Source: CAYQDF01 sp964416175 (lineage in GTDB: Bacteria > Chloroflexota > Anaerolineae > Anaerolineales > UBA4823). From it: a DNA stretch of 20,954 bases. Each line of letters starts with the position of its first letter. Position 1 is the stretch's first letter. A model generated the notes under the pieces. That model was not told the origin of the DNA, made no database searches, and saw nothing but the letters and a program-made list of their open reading frames with translations. Where the stretch lies: contig CAYQDF010000052.1 in the NCBI GenBank assembly GCA_964416175.1, forward strand, positions 1 to 20,954, written 5' to 3'. This document shows, in pieces, positions 16,691 through 20,954 of the stretch. The translations under genes were made by a program, and so were the position numbers.

Positions 16691-18148
16691 GTGATCAGCA
16701 GCATCGATTCGACCATGGTGCGTGCCATCCTGCCGCAGATTATGCTGGTCCTCCTGGCGGCGATCGTCTTCGCCTATGACCTGATCGCTGGCGAGGATCG
16801 GCGGCGCGGGTTGGGCTGGCTGACCGCCGGCGGTCTGATGGCGATTTTCTTCATTTCTCTGGCGTTTGCGCGGCCGGCGGAAGAATCGCTTTCCGTCTGG
16901 GGCGGTATGCTGCGCCATGACTGGCTGGGTTTCACCTTTACCCTGCTGTTCTTGTTTGGGGCAGCCATCACGGCCCTGTTTTCCATGGAGTTCCGGCAGC
17001 TTGGTGGCAGGGGCGAGTTCTACCTGCTCCTCCTGGCGTCTACTCTCGGCATGACCCTGATGGCCTCTTCTACTGACCTGATCATGATCTTCCTGGCTAT
17101 CGAGACGACCTCCATTCCGCTGTACGTCCTGGCGGGCTTCCTTAAGGACGATAATAAGTCGACGGAGGCCGGGATCAAATACCTCCTGTTTGGCGCGCTT
17201 ACCTCGGCGATTCTGATCTACGGTTTCAGCCTGCTTTACGGATTTACCGGGAAAACCAACCTCTACACGCTGACCGAGATCGTGGTCGAGATGGGGCTGG
17301 CGCTGCCTCTGGCGGTGGGGGTCCTGATCCTGGTGATGGTCGGCTTTGGATTCAAGATCTCAGCCGTTCCGTTCCATTTTTGGGCGCCCGACGTTTACGA
17401 AGGCGCACCGACCCCCGTGGCGGGCTTCCTCTCCACAGCCTCCAAAGCCGCGGGGTTTGCCATCCTCATGCGGGTCCTGCTCACGGCATTCGCGGACCAG
17501 ACCGTGATCCAGTATTGGGTGGTCATCATCTCTGCCCTGGCGGTGTTTTCGATGACGCTGGGAAACGGCCTGGCGCTGGCCCAGCGAAACATCAAGCGGC
17601 TGCTGGCCTATTCCTCCATCGCGCACGCCGGCTACGCCTTGATCGGCCTGGCTGCCCTCTCGCAGATCGGCATCAGCGCCATCATATTCTATCTGCTGGC
17701 GTACGTGGTCTCGAACCTGGCAGCCTTCGGCGTGGTGGCGGCCTTCTGGCGCGTCTCTGGGTCCGACGAGATCGCCGATTACGCCGCGCTGAGCCGCCGT
17801 TCGCCGGTCCTGGCGCTGATCATGCTGGTTGCATTTCTTTCGCTGGCCGGGATGCCACCGCTGGGCGGCTTCGTTGGAAAATTCCTGGTGTTTGCTGCCG
17901 CGGTGAGCACAGGGCAGGTCTGGCTGGCGTTCATCGGCGTCCTGAACTCGATCGTCGGTCTCTACTACTACCTGGTCGTGCTCAAGGTGGTCTACCTGTA
18001 CCGGTCCGAAGACGAGGAGAAGCCGGTGCTTTTGTCCAGGCCTTACACGCTCGCCCTGGTTATCCTGGTGTTTGGGATCGTACTATTGGGGACATTCTTC
18101 GGACCTTGGGCGGGCTGGAGCGCCATGGCGGCGTCGGTATTTTTCTAG
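16691..18148 (+). CDS. nuoN: NADH-quinone oxidoreductase subunit N
   Basis: A 485-residue antiporter-like subunit, the one nearest the NuoA/J/K/H part of the membrane arm. Conserved residues are E138 (FLAIETTSIPLYVL), K222 (GFKISAVPFHFWAPDVYEGAPTP), and the family block RNIKRLLAYSSIAHAGYALIG. Length matches E. coli NuoN (485). The GTG start at 16691 follows the nuoM stop with no gap, and a full AGGAGGTG lies five bases upstream, inside the end of nuoM; the next in-frame ATG lacks such a site. It closes the complex I cluster. No convincing terminator follows, only a weak GGTCC/GGGCC stem at 18158-18175. Confidence 0.96.
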   Translation: MISSIDSTMVRAILPQIMLVLLAAIVFAYDLIAGEDRRRGLGWLTAGGLMAIFFISLAFARPAEESLSVWGGMLRHDWLGFTFTLLFLFGAAITALFSMEFRQLGGRGEFYLLLLASTLGMTLMASSTDLIMIFLAIETTSIPLYVLAGFLKDDNKSTEAGIKYLLFGALTSAILIYGFSLLYGFTGKTNLYTLTEIVVEMGLALPLAVGVLILVMVGFGFKISAVPFHFWAPDVYEGAPTPVAGFLSTASKAAGFAILMRVLLTAFADQTVIQYWVVIISALAVFSMTLGNGLALAQRNIKRLLAYSSIAHAGYALIGLAALSQIGISAIIFYLLAYVVSNLAAFGVVAAFWRVSGSDEIADYAALSRRSPVLALIMLVAFLSLAGMPPLGGFVGKFLVFAAAVSTGQVWLAFIGVLNSIVGLYYYLVVLKVVYLYRSEDEEKPVLLSRPYTLALVILVFGIVLLGTFFGPWAGWSAMAASVFF

Positions 18149-18216
18149 GGCTGATGGGGTCCTGAAGCTTGGGCCTTTAGTCGATTATTGCAACCTTGTT
18201 TGTCCCTTTTTGCACA

Positions 18217-18246
18217 TTGACGATCAACCACAGCCCGTGATACAAT
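18217..18246 (+). promoter_or_regulatory. Promoter of the ATP synthase operon (near-leaderless)
   Basis: TTGACG (18217-18222), 18 bases, then TACAAT (18241-18246) with TG one base before it (extended -10). The following TGCCC also occurs at the nuo promoter. Transcription should start at about 18252-18254, only two to four bases before the ATG at 18256. Confidence 0.72.
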
Positions 18247-18255
18247 CTGCCCGCC

Positions 18256-18573
18256 ATGAGCCAGTCAGGCGACCAGCAAGACAAGCAGAAGGCCCGGCGT
18301 TCGCTCAACCTGACACTGGCGGCGGTGACCGGTCAAGTTGGCTGCCTGACATTGATCATCAACATTGCCGCATTGTTCTTAGGTCGCTGGCTTGACAACC
18401 GGTTAGGCAGCAGCCCGTTGTTTACAATTGGATTAATGATCGGCAGCGTCCCTGTGACGCTGGTCGTTATGTTCTGGATCGTGCGGTCGGTCACCGCGCG
18501 GTACCTTCCTTCGAAGCTGCAAGGCCAGCAGGTCCAAGAGGAGGAATCTGAAGGTGGAACAACCTCGTCGTAG
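18256..18573 (+). CDS. AtpI/AtpZ-like small membrane protein of the ATP synthase operon
   Basis: A 105-residue protein with a basic, polar N-terminus, two hydrophobic helices (about 22-42 and 54-76), and an acidic, Ser/Thr-rich C-terminus. The signature LGRWLDNRLGSSPLFTIGLMIGS is typical of AtpZ/AtpI-type proteins at the head of ATP synthase operons, thought to help c-ring assembly or magnesium/calcium transport. There is no Shine-Dalgarno sequence, and the promoter sits so close that the mRNA is probably leaderless. The 3' end overlaps atpB by 20 bases. Membership in the broad family is good; AtpI versus AtpZ cannot be settled by eye. Confidence 0.8.
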   Translation: MSQSGDQQDKQKARRSLNLTLAAVTGQVGCLTLIINIAALFLGRWLDNRLGSSPLFTIGLMIGSVPVTLVVMFWIVRSVTARYLPSKLQGQQVQEEESEGGTTSS

Positions 18574-19549
18574 ATGGCGTTTCGGCGTAAATCGCTGGTT
18601 GATCCTGTTGTTCGTGGTCGTCAATTTCCTTGCCGTGCGCTCCTTTGCGCCGGTTCTGCCGCACATCCAGCTGCCGGCCGAGCGTCTCAGCCACGAACCG
18701 CTGTTGACGCTGCCGCTCCTCGGGAGTATTTACCTGACGAACACGCTTGTCGCCACACTGATCGCGGACGTGATCCTGATCCTGATCGCGCTGGCAGTCA
18801 ACCGGACGATCCGCGGGGGGGAGATGGTCCCCGGAGGCATCTCCGGCGCCATCGAGGCCATGTTAGAGGCGATCAACAACCTGACCGAATCGACGGCGGG
18901 TAAATGGGCGCGCAGCATCTTCCCGTTCTTCGCCACGATCACGCTCCTGGTGCTCGTCGTCAACTGGATGGAATTGATCCCCGGCGTGGACAGCATCGGT
19001 ATCCTCGAGCCGAGCGACCACGGTTTCCCGGTGCAAGAAGTGGCGCCCGGCGTTCACACGATCATCCAGCCCGAGGAAGAAGAGCACGCGGCCGGCTTCG
19101 CCCTCGTCCCGTTCGTGCGGGTGGCCTCGACGGACCTGAACTTCACCGTTGCCCTGGCGCTGATCTCGGTGGTGATGACCCAGGTGTTCGGTGTCCGCGC
19201 CCTGGGAGGCAGCTACTTCTCGAAGTTCTTCAACGTGAAAGGCCTGTTCACCCGACCGATCTTCGGCGTCATCGACTTCGCTGTAGGGATCCTGGAGCTG
19301 ATCTCGGAGATCTCAAAGCTGCTCTCGTTCTCCTTCCGGTTGTTCGGCAACATTTTCGCCGGTTCGGTGCTGCTGTTCGTCATCGGGACGCTGATCCCGG
19401 TGTTTGCCCAGTCGATGTTCCTGGGTCTGGAATTCTTTGTCGGTGTGATCCAGGCGCTGGTGTTTGGGATGCTCACCATGGTGTTCATGGCGCAGGCGAC
19501 TGCGGGGCATGGAGATCATGGCGAGGGACACGAAGAACACCGCGGCTGA
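18554..19549 (+). CDS. atpB: F0F1 ATP synthase subunit a
   Basis: A 331-residue membrane subunit forming the proton half-channels against the c-ring. The essential arginine is R262 in LLSFSFRLFGNIFAG, and Q300 lies in FFVGVIQALVFGMLT. The position of E. coli Glu219 is Ser271, while an acid, E293, occupies the place of E. coli His245; such exchanges are known between species. Two extras are an acidic hydrophilic insert between membrane helices (about 144-182, with EPEEEEH-like composition), and a His/Glu/Gly-rich tail (GHGDHGEGHEEHRG). The GTG start at 18554 lies inside the end of the preceding gene; GGAGG stands nine bases upstream. An ATG at 18574 is in another frame. Confidence 0.95.
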   Translation: MEQPRRRWRFGVNRWLILLFVVVNFLAVRSFAPVLPHIQLPAERLSHEPLLTLPLLGSIYLTNTLVATLIADVILILIALAVNRTIRGGEMVPGGISGAIEAMLEAINNLTESTAGKWARSIFPFFATITLLVLVVNWMELIPGVDSIGILEPSDHGFPVQEVAPGVHTIIQPEEEEHAAGFALVPFVRVASTDLNFTVALALISVVMTQVFGVRALGGSYFSKFFNVKGLFTRPIFGVIDFAVGILELISEISKLLSFSFRLFGNIFAGSVLLFVIGTLIPVFAQSMFLGLEFFVGVIQALVFGMLTMVFMAQATAGHGDHGEGHEEHRG

Positions 19550-19620
19550 GGCTGCACAGATTATCCAAAAGCAATGACACTCGCCTGTTTTTGGCGATCT
19601 GGGAATTAGTGCGTGTTGAG

Positions 19621-19626
19621 TACAAT
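19621..19626 (+). promoter_or_regulatory. Possible internal -10 element before atpE
   Basis: TACAAT preceded by TTGAG and followed by CT, resembling the nuo and atp promoters, in the 120-base gap between atpB and atpE. No -35 was found at normal spacing and the TG is one base too far for a true extended -10. An extra transcript for the c subunit would make sense, since it is needed in many copies. Confidence 0.3.
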
Positions 19627-19669
19627 CTAACTTCTACGAAGTCAATTTCAAGGAGGTCAGGAGTATATT

Positions 19670-19897
19670 ATGGATGTCGAAGCTGCTAGATTGATCGGAG
19701 CCGGGCTGGCGATGATCGGGACCATCGGCGCAGGCCTGGGGATCGGCGTGCTGGTTAATGGGGCAGTTCAAGGCGTTGCCCGCAATCCAGACGCCAGCGG
19801 GGCCGTCCAGACGAACATGATCCTGGGGATCGCCTTCGCTGAAGCGGTGGCGATCTACTGCCTGGTCGTTGCCTTGTTGATCCTCTTCGTCGGATAA
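19670..19897 (+). CDS. atpE: F0F1 ATP synthase subunit c
   Basis: A 75-residue hairpin of two membrane helices that forms the rotor ring. It has a glycine-rich first helix (GTIGAGLGIGVLVNGAVQG), a polar loop ARNPDA, and the ion-binding glutamate E58 in the second helix (GIAFAEAVAIY). The residue after the glutamate is Ala, not the Ser/Thr seen in sodium-type rings, so proton coupling is likely. The ATG is preceded by two ribosome-site motifs (AAGGAGG and AGGAG, the latter six bases upstream), suggesting high expression. Confidence 0.96.
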   Translation: MDVEAARLIGAGLAMIGTIGAGLGIGVLVNGAVQGVARNPDASGAVQTNMILGIAFAEAVAIYCLVVALLILFVG

Positions 19898-20032
19898 TCC
19901 AGGCTGGTTGCGGTATTTTTCAGGTGGAGTTCAGGATTCGATGGATGCGAGAGGAAACGGAGACCAAGCGCTGGCATCCTCCCTGATATGTATTTCCTGT
20001 TTGAAATTATTTAGAAGGGAAGGAGTACCCCG

Positions 20033-20770
20033 GTGGAAGGATTAGGAATCAACCTGGGTTACCTGTTTGTCCAGATCTTTAATTTCTTGATCATCTTTGT
20101 GGTCTTGCGGGCCTGGATCTATAAACCGGTCATCGGGCTGCTGGAGAAACGCCGTCAGGCGATTGCCAAGGGGTTGGAAGACGCCCGGGTTGCTGCCGAG
20201 GCGCGCGCCAACGCTGAGCAGGAAGCGGAAAAGATTTTGGCCGAAGCGCAGGCGAAAGTAAGCCAGTTGATGCGCGAATCCACAGAGCGGGCGGAAGCGC
20301 AGGGGCGTGAGATCGTCGCGGCCGCTGAAGCCGAAGCGGCGAAAAAGCGCGACGAAGCCCTGGCGGAAGTGGAACGGGAGCGCGAACGCATCCTGGGCGA
20401 GCTGCGCGGCCAGGTTGGCGCGCTGGCGATCGCCGCTGCCCAGAAGCTGATCGGCGCCTCGCTGGACGAAGCGCGCCAGCGAGCGCTGATCGACGAGTTC
20501 TTCTCCGGCGTAAAGTCAGGCAGGGTGGTCGTGCTCGAAGGGCAGTTGCCAGGCGGCTCTTCTGCCGAGGTAACCAGCGCCCTCCCGCTCACCCCCGAGG
20601 AGAAGGAGGCGGTTAAGAAGGATGTCCTCACCAGGGTTGGCGAGCAAGCCACGGTGACCTTCCGGGTCGATCCGTCGATCTTGGGCGGCCTGGTGATCCG
20701 CGTGGGCGATAAGGTGCTGGACGGCTCGGTAAGCGGGCAACTGGAGTCGCTGCGGCAGAGCCTGTATTAA
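20033..20770 (+). CDS. atpF: F0F1 ATP synthase subunit b fused to a delta-subunit C-terminal domain
   Basis: A 245-residue stator protein. Residues 8-28 form the single membrane helix (YLFVQIFNFLIIFVVLRAW), and about 35-125 are a long Ala/Glu/Arg-rich coiled coil as in subunit b; up to about 160 the protein has the usual b length. It then continues with about 80 residues that look like the C-terminal half of subunit delta (AtpH): LPLTPEEKEAV, VTFRVDPSILGG, LVIRVGDKVLDGSVSGQLESL. The helical N-terminal domain of delta is missing. The fusion would join the peripheral stalk to the top of F1 in one chain. The GTG start has AAGGAG seven bases upstream. No separate atpH follows in the remaining 184 bases. 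Confidence 0.92.
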   Translation: MEGLGINLGYLFVQIFNFLIIFVVLRAWIYKPVIGLLEKRRQAIAKGLEDARVAAEARANAEQEAEKILAEAQAKVSQLMRESTERAEAQGREIVAAAEAEAAKKRDEALAEVERERERILGELRGQVGALAIAAAQKLIGASLDEARQRALIDEFFSGVKSGRVVVLEGQLPGGSSAEVTSALPLTPEEKEAVKKDVLTRVGEQATVTFRVDPSILGGLVIRVGDKVLDGSVSGQLESLRQSLY

Positions 20771-20826
20771 GCGAAAGCGGATAGTGTAGGAGATGGGGGG
20801 TGACGTCCTGCGCATCCCCTGCGGCG

Positions 20827-20867
20827 AAGCGCTGCCGTCAGGTGGAGGCGCGTGTCGGGCGGCGCTT
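20827..20867 (+). other. Hairpin in the gap after atpF
   Basis: AAGCGCTGCC (20827-20836) pairs with GGCGGCGCTT (20858-20867) over 10 positions with one G-U, around a 21-base loop. The sequence after it (TGTTAACC) is a poor T tract, so this may be an RNA processing or leader structure rather than a terminator. The rest of the stretch 20771-20954 shows no gene. Confidence 0.4.
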
Positions 20868-20954
20868 TGTTAACCATATAGCCATTCCAGGTTACGACCA
20901 ATCAACAATTCGGTCATTTCCCTGTTATGTGTATTTTTCATGGCAACCACTTCT

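Noticed and set aside
18158..18175. GGTCC/GGGCC stem followed by TTT after nuoN, as a terminator
   Set aside because: Only five pairs with one G-U and a three-base T run; too weak to call.
19581..19597. TCGCC-TGTTTTT-GGCGA stem between atpB and atpE as a terminator
   Set aside because: The T run lies in the loop, not after the stem, so it does not have terminator form.

Overview
The window reads as a chromosomal fragment from a member of the Chloroflexota, most likely Anaerolineae. This rests on recognising the gene set and the style of the proteins (GAF/PAS adenylate cyclase, DUF4129-type transglutaminase, tandem NuoM, an F0 b subunit carrying a delta-type C-terminal domain), not on a database search. 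The DNA is moderately GC-rich, uses ATG, GTG and probably TTG starts, and carries clear AGGAG ribosome sites. One run of 10 N (7718-7727) marks an assembly gap. I see no tRNA or rRNA genes, CRISPR arrays, insertion sequences or phage genes.

Left part (1-8512). The 3' end of a PLP-dependent D-cysteine desulfhydrase/ACC deaminase-type gene on the + strand overlaps, tail to tail, a sortase-like gene on the - strand. All other genes here are on the - strand. A membrane transglutaminase overlaps by 4 bases a soluble GAF-PAS-adenylate cyclase. Upstream of these, a GntR/UTRA regulator, a transaldolase-family enzyme and a choline-kinase-type phosphotransferase probably form an operon. It starts at a near-consensus promoter with a perfect 14-base palindrome at the expected start of transcription, and ends in a stem-loop terminator.

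Centre (8513-18148). After a 343-base divergent control region comes a + strand complex I cluster for the membrane arm: nuoA, a strong intrinsic terminator, then nuoH-J-K-L-M-M-N. The peripheral-arm genes nuoB, C, D, E, F, G and I are absent. The two NuoM copies coincide with a lengthened lateral helix in NuoL. The second NuoM lacks the lysine that is otherwise conserved in transmembrane helix 7.

Right part (18217-20954). A separate promoter, so close to the gene that the mRNA should be nearly leaderless, starts the F0F1 ATP synthase cluster: atpI/Z-like, atpB, atpE, then an atpF fused to the C-terminal domain of the delta subunit. The F1 genes would follow beyond the right edge. The nuo and atp promoters share the pattern TGNTACAATNTGCCC. 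Together the right half encodes the proton-pumping arm of complex I next to the proton-consuming F0 sector, so both sides of the proton circuit lie side by side. No wholly unknown system was found. The most interesting points are the altered subunit architectures of complex I and of the ATP synthase stator.
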